Shown: positions 9,086 through 18,575, counted from the first letter of the stretch. The stretch: DNA of 64,000 bases from Pseudoxanthomonas sacheonensis (GCF_010093305.1 NZ_PDWS01000016.1:1-64000), one strand, 5' to 3'. Numbers and translations are program-made. Notes: generated from the sequence alone by a model not told the origin.

Positions 9086-10134
9086 TGAACGTAGAAGTCG
9101 CCAAGAGCGTAGCCACTGCAACCGACGTTTCCGCCAGCCAAGCCGCGAAAGCCGCTCTGCCGATCACCCTCATCGAAGCCATTACCCAGGCCCTGGCCTG
9201 GGAAATCGCGCACGATGAATCGGTGGTGGTGCTGGGCGAGGACGTGGGCGTGAACGGCGGGGTGTTCCGCGCCACCGCCGGCTTGCAGCAGCGTTTCGGT
9301 TCCGACCGCATCCTGGATACGCCGCTGGACGAAACCACCATCGCCGGCCTCAGCGTGGGCATGGCCGCGATGGGCATGAAGCCGGTGGCCGAAGCGCAGT
9401 TCGACGGCTTCGTCTATCCCATGGTCGATCACCTGATCTGCCACGCCGCACGCATGCGCTATCGCACGCGCGGCCGCCTGCACTGCCCGATGGTGCTGCG
9501 CGTGCCGTGGGGCGGCGGCATCCGCGCGCCGGAACATCATTCCGAAGCCAACGAATCCATCTTCACCAACGTGCCCGGTTTGCGCGTGGTCATGCCCTCC
9601 TCGCCGCAACGTGCCTACGGCCTGCTGCTGGCCGCGATCCGCGACCCGGACCCGGTGATCTACATGGAGCCCAAGCGCATCTACCGCCAGTACAAGGAAC
9701 TGGTGACCGATGACGGCGAAGCGCTGCCGCTGGACGTGTGCTTCGTGCTGCGCGACGGCAGCGACGTGACCCTGGTGACCTGGGGCGCGCAAGTGAAGGA
9801 AACGCTGGAAGCCGCCGACGCGCTGGCCAAAGAAGGCATCAGCGCCGAAGTGATCGACGTGGCCACGTTGAAGCCCCTGGATTTCGACACCATCGCCGAA
9901 TCGGTCAGCAAGACAGGGCGCTGCGTGATCGTGCACGAAGCGCCGCGCACGGCGGGCTTCGGCGCGGAGATCGCCGCGCGCCTGGCCGAGCAGTCGATGT
10001 ACGACCTGGTCGCGCCGGTGGAACGCGTTACCGGCCCCGACACGCACATCCCTCTGTTCCGCCTGGAGATGAAATACCTGCCCAGCGTCGACAAGATCGT
10101 CGCCGCCGCCAAACGCGTGCTGGCCGCCGGCTGA
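9085..10134 (+). CDS. 2-oxo acid dehydrogenase E1 beta subunit
   Basis: A 349-residue transketolase-like beta subunit. It has the ThDP-contacting GEDVGVNGGVFRAT, the AEAQFDGFVYP core and the C-terminal domain with VIVHEAPRTAGFGAEIAARL. It forms the alpha2beta2 E1 with the preceding gene. The first 30 residues (Ala/Val/Thr-rich) are longer than in many homologues, but the ATG at 9085 overlaps the E1alpha stop, which supports coupled synthesis in equal amounts. The stop overlaps the next start (CTGATG), so E1alpha, E1beta and the SH3-like protein form a tight unit. Confidence 0.92.
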   Translation: MNVEVAKSVATATDVSASQAAKAALPITLIEAITQALAWEIAHDESVVVLGEDVGVNGGVFRATAGLQQRFGSDRILDTPLDETTIAGLSVGMAAMGMKPVAEAQFDGFVYPMVDHLICHAARMRYRTRGRLHCPMVLRVPWGGGIRAPEHHSEANESIFTNVPGLRVVMPSSPQRAYGLLLAAIRDPDPVIYMEPKRIYRQYKELVTDDGEALPLDVCFVLRDGSDVTLVTWGAQVKETLEAADALAKEGISAEVIDVATLKPLDFDTIAESVSKTGRCVIVHEAPRTAGFGAEIAARLAEQSMYDLVAPVERVTGPDTHIPLFRLEMKYLPSVDKIVAAAKRVLAAG

Positions 10135-10487
10135 TGCGACGCGCGCGCGTCATCGCCGAGCACCGTTCGCCGGACCGCCCTGCGATCCGCGTTTCGGCCG
10201 GCGACTCGGTCACCTTGGGCGAACGCGACAGCGACTGGCCGCAGTTCGTCTGGGCCACGCTGGCGCAGGGCCTGGGCGGCTGGATACCCGCGGCATTGTT
10301 CGACCGCGACACCGGCACGGCCACCGCGCTGGGCGATTACGATACGCGGGAGCTGGCGACCCGGATCGGCGAATCGATCGTCGTCCACTACGAGCAGGAA
10401 GGCTGGTGGTGGGCGGAAAACGCGAACGGCGAAAGCGGCTGGATACCGGCGCGCGCCATCGAACTGATCGATAACGAACCCACCTGA
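10134..10487 (+). CDS. Small SH3-like domain protein in the dehydrogenase operon
   Basis: A 117-residue cytoplasmic protein with two repeated beta-rich units, each ending in a Trp-containing signature: GLGGWIPAALFD near residue 45 and ESGWIPARAIELI near the end. This is the pattern of tandem variant SH3 domains. Its ATG overlaps the E1beta stop, so it is co-translated with E1. Its role in the complex is unknown; a scaffold or ligand-binding function is a guess from position. It is followed by a palindromic repeat and then E2. Confidence 0.75.
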   Translation: MRRARVIAEHRSPDRPAIRVSAGDSVTLGERDSDWPQFVWATLAQGLGGWIPAALFDRDTGTATALGDYDTRELATRIGESIVVHYEQEGWWWAENANGESGWIPARAIELIDNEPT

Positions 10488-10490
10488 TTT

Positions 10491-10563
10491 TTTGTAGAGC
10501 CGAGCTTGCTCGGCTGCTCCTCTCGCAGGATCAAGAGCAGCCGGGCAAGCTCGGCTCTACAAA
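10491..10563. repeat. Inverted-pair repeat, GTAGAGCCGAGC family
   Basis: Arms 10491-10519 and 10535-10563 are near-perfect reverse complements (core GTAGAGCCGAGCTTGCTCGG). The element lies between the SH3-like gene and E2 inside the operon, so it would be transcribed as a long hairpin. It may lower or adjust E2 expression relative to E1. Confidence 0.75.
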
Positions 10564-10588
10564 GCGGACAACTCAACCTGGAACCCCG

Positions 10589-11968
10589 ATGAGCGACAGC
10601 AAGACTTTCAATCTTCCCGATCTTGGCGAAGGCCTGCCGGACGCCACCATCGTCGAGTGGTTCGTCAAGGAAGGCGACACGATCCGCCTGGACGAGCCGC
10701 TGGTATCGATGGAAACGGCCAAGGCGGTGGTGGAGGTTCCGTCTCCTGTTTCCGGCAAGGTATTGAAACTGGCGGGCAACGCCGGCGACATCGTGGTGAC
10801 CGGCGCGATGCTGGCCGAATTCCAGCTCGACCCCAATCTGCCGCAACGCGCCGATGGGCAGGACACAGGTCATTCCCACGGACCCGCGGTGGGAGCGGCG
10901 TCCCGCCGCGAGCTCCCCACTGAAAACACCGCAGCAAAAGATCGCGCCGCGGACGGCGCTCCCACGACTGCCGAACGCGACGATGCCGGCACCGTGGTCG
11001 GCGCGATGCAGAGCTCCAATGCCGTGCACCAGGAACAGGCGGTAGCGGTCGGCGGAATCAGAGCGATGCCGGCCGTGCGCGCGCTGGCGAAGAAACTGGG
11101 CGTGGACCTGAGCCGAGTGCGTGCCACTGGCGCCGACAACACGGTCACGGCGAACGACGTGAAGCAGGCCGTCGCCGACGGCCTTGTAGGAGCGGGCCCT
11201 GCCCGCGACGAAGCTTCACCTGTATCGGCCGGTCGCGCGCAGGGCGCGCTCCTACGAGAAAGCCATGAGCGCACCACACTGTCCGCTTCCGGAAAGCCCA
11301 TGCGCACGCAACCGCCGGGCGTGTCGGTCAGCGGCCAACCGGAACAGCTGAAGGGCGTTCGCCGCAACATGGCACGCGTCATGGCCGACGCACACGCCAA
11401 GGTCGTGCCCACCACGCTCAACGACGACGCCGACGTGCACGCGTGGACGCCCGGCAACGACGTCACCGTTCGCCTGATCCGCTCCATCGTGCGCGCCTGC
11501 AAAGCGGTGCCTGCGTTGAACGCGTGGTTCGACGGCGAAAAACTCAACCGCACCCTGCACCCGCAGGTGGACGTCGGCATCGCGGTCGATACCGACGACG
11601 GCCTGTTCGTCCCCGCGCTGCGCAATGCGGACATCCTGGATGCTCGCGGCATCCGCGAAGGCGTCAACCGCCTGCGCGCGCAGGTGGAAGACCGCAGCAT
11701 CGCCGCTTCGGAACTGAGCGGCTACACCATTTCGCTGTCCAACTTCGGCATGTTCGCCGGACGCTACGCCACCCCGGTGGTGGTGCCGCCCTGCGTGGCC
11801 ATCGTGGCCGCCGGCCGCGCGCGCCACCAGGTCATGCCGATCATGGGCGGTTTCGAATCGCACAAGATCATTCCTTTGTCGGTGACTTTCGACCACCGCG
11901 CCGCCACCGGCGGTGAGGCCGCGCGCTTTCTCAAAGCGATGATCGACGATCTGGCGCTGGCAACGTAG
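10589..11968 (+). CDS. 2-oxo acid dehydrogenase E2 (dihydrolipoyl acyltransferase)
   Basis: A 459-residue core enzyme that carries the acyl group on a lipoyl lysine and transfers it to CoA. The N-terminal lipoyl domain (1-80) has the lipoylated Lys45 in METAKAVVEV. The peripheral-subunit-binding domain spans about 155-195 (MPAVRALAKKLGVDL). The catalytic domain follows from about 250, with His436 in TFDHRAATGGE; the usual DHRxxDG is DHRAATG here, as I recall from some branched-chain E2s. Two linkers contain translated palindromic repeats: residues 101-126 (VGAASRREL...DGAP) and 199-223 (VGAGPARDE...GALLRE). The TAG stop is itself the start of another repeat. No E3 gene is nearby. Confidence 0.93.
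   Translation: MSDSKTFNLPDLGEGLPDATIVEWFVKEGDTIRLDEPLVSMETAKAVVEVPSPVSGKVLKLAGNAGDIVVTGAMLAEFQLDPNLPQRADGQDTGHSHGPAVGAASRRELPTENTAAKDRAADGAPTTAERDDAGTVVGAMQSSNAVHQEQAVAVGGIRAMPAVRALAKKLGVDLSRVRATGADNTVTANDVKQAVADGLVGAGPARDEASPVSAGRAQGALLRESHERTTLSASGKPMRTQPPGVSVSGQPEQLKGVRRNMARVMADAHAKVVPTTLNDDADVHAWTPGNDVTVRLIRSIVRACKAVPALNAWFDGEKLNRTLHPQVDVGIAVDTDDGLFVPALRNADILDARGIREGVNRLRAQVEDRSIAASELSGYTISLSNFGMFAGRYATPVVVPPCVAIVAAGRARHQVMPIMGGFESHKIIPLSVTFDHRAATGGEAARFLKAMIDDLALAT
10889..10965. repeat. Palindromic repeat inside the E2 coding sequence, first linker
   Basis: The left arm, 10889-10915, matches the GTGGGAGCGGCGTCCCGCCG family also seen at 15269-15295. The right arm, 10940-10965, is its degenerate inverted partner. 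Each arm still folds (GCGGCG-TCC-CGCCGC and GCGCCG-CGGA-CGGCGC), so the stem is kept by compensating changes. It is read in frame as E2 residues 101-126, between the lipoyl and subunit-binding domains. Confidence 0.8.
11185..11255. repeat. Palindromic repeat inside the E2 coding sequence, second linker
   Basis: Arms 11185-11209 and 11232-11255 belong to the TGTAGGAGCGGGCCCTGCCC family that also occurs at 13547-13617. It is translated in frame as E2 residues 199-223, between the subunit-binding and catalytic domains. The TAG that stops other genes is out of frame here (read as CTT GTA GGA), so the frame stays open. Confidence 0.8.
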
Positions 11969-12028
11969 GGCGGGCATTGCCCGCCGCTCCTCACATACCA
12001 CGCTATGGCGGGCAGTGCCCGCCCTACG
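11964..12028. repeat. Inverted-pair repeat supplying the E2 stop codon
   Basis: Arms 11964-11985 and 12007-12028 (core GTAGGGCGGGCATTGCCCGC), apart from a one-base A/C difference in the loop, are inverse copies. The TAG at 11966-11968, inside the left arm, is the stop of the E2 gene. A short copy of the same GTAGGGCGGGC family is present at 60343-60366. Confidence 0.8.
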
Positions 12029-12036
12029 GAGAGCAT

Positions 12037-12423
12037 ATGACCCATCGCAGCCGATTGGCCGGTTTCATCATCGATTGCAAACGCGGCTCGCTGGAATCGT
12101 CCGCCGATTTCTGGAGCCAAGCGCTGGGTTTGGAAGTGCAGGACTACGATGAGGACGGCCTGGGCCTGTATGCCCCGCTCTCGGACGGGCCGGGCGGCAT
12201 GCATATCGAAGTGCAGAAAGTCTCGCACCCCTCGCGCGTGCACCTGGATATCGAGACCGACGACATCGAAGCCGAAGTCGCGCGGCTGGAGAAGCTGGGT
12301 GCCAAGCGCATCGAATTCGTGCGCGAACGCTGGTGGGTGATGGAGGCCCCCAGCGGCCATCGCTTCTGCGTGGTGCCGATGGCGAAGAAATCGGCGCGCG
12401 AAAAACCAAATATATGGAAGTAG
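12037..12423 (+). CDS. VOC-family (glyoxalase/bleomycin-resistance fold) protein
   Basis: A 128-residue single VOC module. It begins SRLAGFIIDCKRGSLESSADFW, has the central VHLDIETDDIEAEVARLEKLGA strand-helix and ends with MEAPSGHRFCVVP, where the metal-ligand Glu of other VOC enzymes is replaced by His/Phe surroundings. Members are metal-dependent lyases, isomerases or dioxygenases, or bind drugs; the substrate is not predictable. The ATG at 12037 follows GGAGAG; upstream is only repeat. A TAG stop at 12421 is followed 12 nt later by another repeat. Confidence 0.8.
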   Translation: MTHRSRLAGFIIDCKRGSLESSADFWSQALGLEVQDYDEDGLGLYAPLSDGPGGMHIEVQKVSHPSRVHLDIETDDIEAEVARLEKLGAKRIEFVRERWWVMEAPSGHRFCVVPMAKKSAREKPNIWK

Positions 12424-12434
12424 GCGCGCACGCG

Positions 12435-12504
12435 CGTAGGAGCGACGTGAGTCGCGATTATTTCCCAGTGGGCACGTCAATTCGCGACTCACGTCGCTCC
12501 TACG
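12435..12504. repeat. Inverted-pair repeat, GTAGGAGCGACGTGAGTCGC family
   Basis: Arms 12435-12456 and 12483-12504 are perfect reverse complements. An extra partial half-copy (CGACGCTCCTACG, 12514-12526) runs into the 3' end of the convergent MBL-fold gene and provides its TAG stop. A sister element with one base change per arm (CGACGCGAGTCGC) is found after mtfA at 22600. Confidence 0.75.
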
Positions 12505-12521
12505 GTACCCCTACGACGCTC

Positions 12522-13454
12522 CTACGCACGCTTGTCCCGATCCAGCCACGAAGCCAGGCCTTGGGCGTTGAGCTCGATGTCCATCCGCAACACCTTCTCC
12601 ACACCCGCATCGTCCAACGGGCAACCATGCTCGCGGGCGCATTGCAGATAGAGTGCAGCGAGCGCTTCCTTGATCCGCTCATGACGGTTCGGAAGACCAT
12701 CGGACTCATGTCCGATCGCCACCATCGCATCGATCTGCCGATACAGATCGTCGGCCAGCCTTCGCACGTCGCCGACCCGGCCGTAATGGGTGAGGTACAT
12801 CCATTGCGGATCGCGCGACAGCAGCCGGCCGATGGAAGCCTTCAGCTTCTCCGGCTCGAACTGCACCGGCGTGGAGGTGGGGATCACGAAAGCGCCCTTG
12901 GCGCTGTCCAGTTCGCGATAAGACAGACCGAAGGTGTCGCCCGTGAACCAGCTCCGGCTGCGCTCGTCCCAGATGCAATGATGGTGGCGCGCATGTCCCG
13001 GGGTATCGATGAACTCCAACGCGCGCCCGGCCAGCAGAAGGACCTGTCCGTCCTCGACCACCTGCACGCGTTGTTCGGCCACCGCCAGGATCTGCCCATA
13101 GCTGCGCTGCATTTCTTCTTCGCCATACACGGCGGTGGCGCCGGCGATCAGTTTGGAAGGATCGATCAGGTGCGGCGCCGCACGTGGGTGCGCGACCAGC
13201 CGGGCATTGGGCAGGTGCTGCATCAGCAGCCCGGCGCCACCAGCGTGGTCCAGATGCACATGAGTGACGATCAACCAGTCGACATCGCCGGGAGTCAGTC
13301 CGGCGCCTTCCAGCGCCGACAACAACAAGGGAACCGAATGATTGGTGCCGCAATCGATGAAAGCGCCGCGGCCGTTCTCCACGATCAGATAGGCGGCGTC
13401 GAAATGCTCGCGCTGGAACGCGGTGTCGATGGTGTGGATGCCGTGCTGGTTCAT
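12522..13454 (-). CDS. MBL-fold (metallo-beta-lactamase superfamily) hydrolase
   Basis: A 310-residue cytoplasmic metallohydrolase. The binuclear zinc motif is THVHLDHAGG, further ligands are in GHARHHHC and TGDTFG, and a C-terminal helical region of about 90 residues follows the catalytic core. This layout resembles glyoxalase-II-like/RNase-Z-like thioesterases or lactonases; the substrate is unknown. The ATG at 13454 has no signal peptide behind it. The stop TAG is read from a partial palindromic repeat (TAGGAGCGTCG), so the natural C-terminus may have been set by repeat insertion. It stands alone, convergent with the VOC gene. Confidence 0.85.
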   Translation of the reverse strand: MNQHGIHTIDTAFQREHFDAAYLIVENGRGAFIDCGTNHSVPLLLSALEGAGLTPGDVDWLIVTHVHLDHAGGAGLLMQHLPNARLVAHPRAAPHLIDPSKLIAGATAVYGEEEMQRSYGQILAVAEQRVQVVEDGQVLLLAGRALEFIDTPGHARHHHCIWDERSRSWFTGDTFGLSYRELDSAKGAFVIPTSTPVQFEPEKLKASIGRLLSRDPQWMYLTHYGRVGDVRRLADDLYRQIDAMVAIGHESDGLPNRHERIKEALAALYLQCAREHGCPLDDAGVEKVLRMDIELNAQGLASWLDRDKRA

Positions 13455-13546
13455 GCACTCGATCGTTCTAGCTGCGGACTATCGATTCTAGCGAGCGCGG
13501 CTGGCGCTCGCGATGCAGCTTTGGTAGCACCCATTGAGGCGCCCCA

Positions 13547-13617
13547 TGTAGGAGCGGGCCCTGCCCGCGACCGGGCTTTCCCTGTAAAGCCCGGTCGCGG
13601 GCAGGGCCCGCTCCTAC
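13547..13617. repeat. Inverted-pair repeat supplying the stop of the small membrane protein
   Basis: Arms 13547-13571 and 13594-13617 (core TGTAGGAGCGGGCCCTGCCC), perfect complements, separated by a short GC-rich loop that itself pairs. On the minus strand the second arm reads AGG TAG GAG, whose TAG ends the membrane-protein gene. Confidence 0.8.
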
Positions 13618-13921
13618 CTCTTGGGTTGGCGGGCGAGCAGCCAGCTCCGCAGCACGACCGCGATGAAGATCGCGGCCAGGAACGCGCCATAGGCGACCAA
13701 CGTGGCCAGCACCTGCTTCCAGATGGCGCCGGTACCAATGTCGGCCAGCCCCAGCGCATAACCCCATTGCATGCCGGCGAAACTGAGCACGAACGCCACC
13801 AGCAACGCGAAGAGATCGAAGCGCCTGCGCCAAGCGTTGCGCGGTTGGCGCGGGAAAAGCCAGAACAGAGCGCCCAGCAGCAAAAACCAAGGTAGGAACA
13901 GGACCAGCGCCAGGTACGGCA

Positions 13922-13922
<1 letters not shown>
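13614..13922 (-). CDS. Small inner-membrane protein of unknown function
   Basis: A 102-residue, strongly hydrophobic protein with about three membrane segments (YLALVLFLPWFLLLGALFWL, FALLVAFVLSFAGMQWG and LATLVAYGAFLAAIFIAVVL) and short basic loops. I do not recognise a family. Its ATG overlaps the trpS stop (TGATG), so it is co-translated with the synthetase, although nothing suggests a shared function. Its TAG stop is the first codon of a palindromic repeat. Confidence 0.7.
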
Positions 13923-15211
<1,289 letters not shown>

Positions 15212-15268
15212 TCGTGGGACTTGCCTGAGACTGAATACGTCAAGTTTAACCGGGCGTGGGAGCGGGCG

Positions 15269-15376
15269 CGTGGGAGCGGCGTCCCGCCGCGAGCTGTCGC
15301 CCTTCCCGCTTCCGGTGCAACCGAAATGCAGTGGAGCGATCAAAGCAGGAGCTCGCGGCGGGACGCCGCTCCCACG
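15269..15376. repeat. Inverted-pair repeat, GTGGGAGCGGCGTCCCGCCG family
   Basis: Arms 15269-15295 and 15350-15376 are perfect reverse complements 54 nt apart, in the gap between the divergent trpS and lipoprotein genes. The same family is present, degenerate, inside E2. Its position between divergent starts argues against a terminator role for this copy. Confidence 0.8.
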
Positions 15377-15454
15377 GCCAATGGCCGCTGAACGCGATCA
15401 ACCCCACTGGCAAAGCTGGCGCGTTCCCTGTCATGCCCACCACGGAGAACGACC

Positions 15455-16261
15455 ATGTTCCGCAAGATCATCCTGATGTCGCTGGCGCTGTTCCTGACCG
15501 GCGCCTGCACGCCCCTTTCCGCCAGGCCATTGGTGGACGTCTCGATCGTGGACCGCGACACCGGCGAATGGCTGCGCCAATACCCGCACCGCGGCGATAC
15601 CTGGGTGGCCGGCACGCCCGGCAACCGCTACGGCGTGCGCCTGACCAACACCACCGGCGAACGCGTGCTGGTGGTGCTGTCGGTGGACGGTATCAATGCC
15701 GTCACCGGGCAAACCGCCGCGCCTTCGCAAGCCGGTTATGTGCTCGAACCCTGGGAAAGCACCGAGATCGCCGGCTGGCGCAAGTCGCTGGACGACATCG
15801 CCCAGTTCGTCTTCACCGACCTGGGCGACAGCTATGCGGCCCGCACCGGCCGCCCGCGCAATGTCGGCGTGATCGGCGTGGCGGTATTCCAGGAGTCGCG
15901 CCCACGCTATTACCCGGCGCCGATGCCCTCGATATCGCGAGGCCGCGAATACGAGCGCGATGAAGCCAAATCCGCTTCGGCACCCGCTGCCGCCGAAGGC
16001 CAAATACGCGAGCAGGCAGCCGACAGCGCGGCACGCCAGAGCATGGGCACCGGGCACGGCCAGCGCGAATGGTCGCCGGTGGGCCAGACCCAGTTCGTGC
16101 GCGCCACCCGCAGCCCGGCGCAGATCAGCGAATTACGTTACGACGACGCGCACCGCCTGATCTCCATCGGAGCGATGCCGCGGCAGTACCCGCGCTACGA
16201 GCGCCGCGATCCCGCCCCGCGCGCGTTCCCCAATGGATTCGTGGCCGACCCTTATCGTTGA
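15455..16261 (+). CDS. Putative lipoprotein, conserved hypothetical
   Basis: A 268-residue protein with a signal segment MFRKIILMSLALFLTGAC whose LTGAC is a lipobox (Cys18). The mature part begins with a beta-rich domain (VDVSIVDRDTGEWLRQYPHR, then NRYGVRLTNTTGERVLVVLSVDG). The second half is Pro/Arg/Tyr-rich and low in order (RGREYERDE, PRQYPRYERRDPAP). I know no function for this family; the N-terminal half looks like a binding domain. The ATG at 15455 follows GGAGAACGACC. A bidirectional hairpin lies 38 nt after the stop. Confidence 0.65.
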   Translation: MFRKIILMSLALFLTGACTPLSARPLVDVSIVDRDTGEWLRQYPHRGDTWVAGTPGNRYGVRLTNTTGERVLVVLSVDGINAVTGQTAAPSQAGYVLEPWESTEIAGWRKSLDDIAQFVFTDLGDSYAARTGRPRNVGVIGVAVFQESRPRYYPAPMPSISRGREYERDEAKSASAPAAAEGQIREQAADSAARQSMGTGHGQREWSPVGQTQFVRATRSPAQISELRYDDAHRLISIGAMPRQYPRYERRDPAPRAFPNGFVADPYR

Positions 16262-16292
16262 TTGCCGCGCCGGTCTTCCGAAAGATACGGAC

Positions 16293-16324
16293 AAAAAAGA
16301 CAACGGGCCAAAAGGCCCGTTGTC
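16293..16324 (-). terminator. Rho-independent terminator of the CsbD gene
   Basis: An 11-bp perfect stem (GACAACGGGCC / GGCCCGTTGTC) with a four-base loop. On the minus strand it is followed by six T (16298-16293), 18 nt after the csbD-like stop. It may also slow plus-strand transcription from the lipoprotein gene, but that side has no T-run. Confidence 0.9.
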
Positions 16325-16342
16325 GTATGTGTGGAGATGGAA

Positions 16343-16561
16343 TCAGTTGCGCATATCGGATTTATCGATGCTGCGTGCGAAGTCGTCGACTTCGGTGTGG
16401 GCGCGATCGCGATCCCAGCCGTAGCGTTCCTGCAGTTTGCCTGCGAGATATTCCGAGTCGCCTTGGGCGACTTTGAAGTCGTCATCGGTCAGGTCGCCCC
16501 ATTTGGCCTGGATCTTGCCCTTCAACTGTTTCCAATTACCAGCGATGGTGTCCTTGTTCAT
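16343..16561 (-). CDS. CsbD-family stress-response protein
   Basis: A 72-residue, charged protein with the family signature [20 protein letters not shown] and the C-terminal [14 protein letters not shown]. CsbD proteins are small, abundant general-stress proteins of unknown mechanism. The start MNKDTIAG at 16561 is preceded by AGAGAGGCAAGCC, a good ribosome site; an upstream in-frame ATG at 16585 lacks one. Monocistronic, with its own terminator. Confidence 0.9.
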   Translation of the reverse strand: MNKDTIAGNWKQLKGKIQAKWGDLTDDDFKVAQGDSEYLAGKLQERYGWDRDRAHTEVDDFARSIDKSDMRN

Positions 16562-16720
16562 GGCTTGCCTCTCTGAGAAAGTCACGGCAGCGATGCCGTG
16601 CGAACAGCATGGCAGCGCGCTCGTTTCCGCAAGATCAAGTCCGTGTCAATGCGCCATAACGGCATTCAGGTCGCAACGCGAAGGCCACATTCGGGATGAA
16701 GCGACGCTTCGGAATGAAGA

Positions 16721-16742
16721 AAGGGCCGGTCGCCCGGCCCTT
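16721..16742 (-). terminator. Probable terminator after the entericidin-like gene
   Basis: A 9-bp perfect stem (AAGGGCCGG / CCGGCCCTT) with a TCGC loop, 44 nt past the stop. On the minus strand it runs into TTTCTTC, an imperfect T-tract. The rest of 16562-16720 shows no gene. Confidence 0.7.
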
Positions 16743-16786
16743 CCCCATGGCGCCATGGCGCCGCGTTCAATGCAGGAGCGCTGGAA

Positions 16787-16939
16787 TCAGCACTTGGCGT
16801 CCTTGCATTCCTCGGCTTTCTCTTCGACTTTTTCGCCGACCTTCTGCACATCCTTGCCCGCGCCAGCCATGGTGTTGCAGCCGGCCAGCATTCCCGCCGA
16901 AAACATGGACAGCACCATCAATGCCAGTAAACGCTTCAT
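16787..16939 (-). CDS. Entericidin A/B-family small lipoprotein
   Basis: A 50-residue protein too short for ordinary gene finders: signal MKRLLALMVLSMFSAGMLAG, lipobox Cys21 (LAGC), then the family core NTMAGAGKDVQKVGEKVEE and a Cys-containing tail (ECKDAKC). Entericidins are outer-membrane lipoproteins linked in E. coli to envelope stress and bacteriolysis. The ATG at 16939 sits behind a strong AGGAGG. Only one copy is present, so the toxin/antidote pairing of ecnA/ecnB is not seen here. A terminator follows. Confidence 0.88.
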   Translation of the reverse strand: MKRLLALMVLSMFSAGMLAGCNTMAGAGKDVQKVGEKVEEKAEECKDAKC

Positions 16940-17075
16940 ACGATTCCTCCTGATTGAAAAAGGGTCTTGCCAGTCGCCGTGCGCGATCCGAACGATCCCC
17001 GGACAACTTGGGATATACGCTGACCTGCGCCGCATTCATCCCGTGTGAACGCGGGCAGCCGCATTCAGTTACGAC

Positions 17076-17999
17076 TCAGTCCCGCATCAAGGTCGACTTG
17101 CCGAACAGGCTTTCCACCAGGTCCACCACCAGTTCGGCGGTCAGGTTGCGCGTGTCGATCACCGGATTCAGCTCTACGATATCCAGCGACAGCAGGCGCC
17201 CGGTATCGGCGATCATTTCCATCACCAGTTGCGCCTCGCGGTAGTTGGGGCCGCCGGGTACGGTGGTGCCGACGCCGGGAGCGATGCTGGGGTCCAGGAA
17301 ATCCACATCGAAGCTGACATGCACGTGCGTGTTTTCGTCCACGCCCTCCAGCGCCGCCTCCATGGTGCGCTTCATTCCGTTCTCATCGATGTAGCGCATA
17401 TCGTAGACATCGATGCCGTTGTCCTTGATCAGGCGCTTTTCTTCCGCGTCCACCGAACGGATACCGATCTGGCGCAGGTCGCGCGCATCCATCGCCGGGA
17501 AATCGCGGCCCAGCCGGGTCAATGCATCGGGCCCGATTCCGCACAGGCAGGCGACCGGCATGCCGTGGATGTTGCCCGAAGGCGTGACCGCACTGGTGTT
17601 GAAATCCGAATGCGCATCCAGCCAGATCACGCGCAGCCGCTTGCCGGCATCGCGGCAGTGCTGCGCCACTGCGGTGATCGCGCCCATGCCCAGGCAGTGG
17701 TCGCCGCCGAGCATGATCGGCATGCGCCCCAGGCGCAGTTCCGCGGCGGTGGCGTGCATCAGTTCGCGATTCCATGCCACCACTTCGTCCAGATGGCGAT
17801 ACCCTTGCACCGGCGGCAACCATGGATTGACCGGACCATTGAGATTGCCGCGGTCGGCGACGTCGACGCCGCGCGCTGTCAAGGCCTCGCGCAGGCCGGC
17901 GATGCGCAAGGCATCGGGTCCCATGCGCGCGCCGCGGTGTCCGGCGCCGATATCGGTAGGCACGCCGATCAGGGAAACGGGCGGGAAAGTTCGACTCAT
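17076..17999 (-). CDS. rocF: Arginase
   Basis: A 307-residue manganese ureohydrolase that splits L-arginine into ornithine and urea. All metal-ligand motifs are present: GGDHC, DAHSDFN (with Asp-His-Asp) and SFDVDFLDPSIAPGVGT, plus the N-terminal GVPTDIGAGHRGARMGP. The length matches bacterial arginases (about 300). It stands alone between the entericidin-like gene and a divergent hypothetical. Arginine use may connect it to the CtlX-like hydrolase at 25.4 kb, but they are not linked in one operon. Confidence 0.96.
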   Translation of the reverse strand: MSRTFPPVSLIGVPTDIGAGHRGARMGPDALRIAGLREALTARGVDVADRGNLNGPVNPWLPPVQGYRHLDEVVAWNRELMHATAAELRLGRMPIMLGGDHCLGMGAITAVAQHCRDAGKRLRVIWLDAHSDFNTSAVTPSGNIHGMPVACLCGIGPDALTRLGRDFPAMDARDLRQIGIRSVDAEEKRLIKDNGIDVYDMRYIDENGMKRTMEAALEGVDENTHVHVSFDVDFLDPSIAPGVGTTVPGGPNYREAQLVMEMIADTGRLLSLDIVELNPVIDTRNLTAELVVDLVESLFGKSTLMRD

Positions 18000-18203
18000 C
18001 TGCGATCTGCGGGCTGCACGAGGGGTGACGAGTCTAGCCTCGTTCGTCGGAACCTACTGCGGCGATGCAGCAAGTCCGCTCCGCACGCCAGCGCCCAGCC
18101 GGCCGGTCTACCGCTTAACTTCGCTGTCACGCATCGATCACGGCGTGGTCACCACGCATTGAGAACACTACGGACGCAGGGAAACGAATCGCCGGAGATC
18201 GCC

Positions 18204-18575
18204 ATGGGCACCATTCGTGACATCCGTTCGACCCCGCAGGATGTGATGCTGGACATTGATGCGGAACTGCGGCACTGGCGCGGTTGCTATCGCGAAAGCG
18301 CCTTCCACCGCGGCTCGCGCGAGTTCGACGACTACATCCCCACCTTGAAATTCGGCTACGACCTCTACCTGCTCAATCACCGCGCCGAGCTCGAGGATCT
18401 GCTCTCCACGCTCAAGCAACGCTACGAACGCAGCATCCCGGAATGGCAGCGGCTCGACTGGCCGCTGAGCGAAGCGATCATCCGCGAAACCTGGAAGCGG
18501 ATGAGGAGCGGGCCATCGTGGCGGCGGATGCAGCCGTTGAACCACGGTTTCAGGAGCACTGCCGCGTCGATGTGA
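18204..18575 (+). CDS. Conserved hypothetical protein, Xanthomonadaceae type
   Basis: A 123-residue soluble protein with no signal peptide or membrane segment. The middle is rich in aromatic and acidic residues (DIDAELRHWRGCYRES, FDDYIPTLKFGYDLYLLNHR) and looks mainly helical; the last 25 residues are basic. I do not recognise a domain. The ATG at 18204 follows GGAGATCGCC; the frame is open far upstream, but that part runs antisense to arginase and is not a real gene. It is followed by a tRNA gene on the opposite strand. Confidence 0.6.
   Translation: MGTIRDIRSTPQDVMLDIDAELRHWRGCYRESAFHRGSREFDDYIPTLKFGYDLYLLNHRAELEDLLSTLKQRYERSIPEWQRLDWPLSEAIIRETWKRMRSGPSWRRMQPLNHGFRSTAASM

Noticed and set aside
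11977-12036. Extended VOC protein start at 11977
   Set aside because: The added residues are repeat sequence; GGAGAG marks the ATG at 12037.
16787-16939. ecnA/ecnB toxin-antidote pair
   Set aside because: Only one entericidin-like gene is present, so no pair can be claimed.
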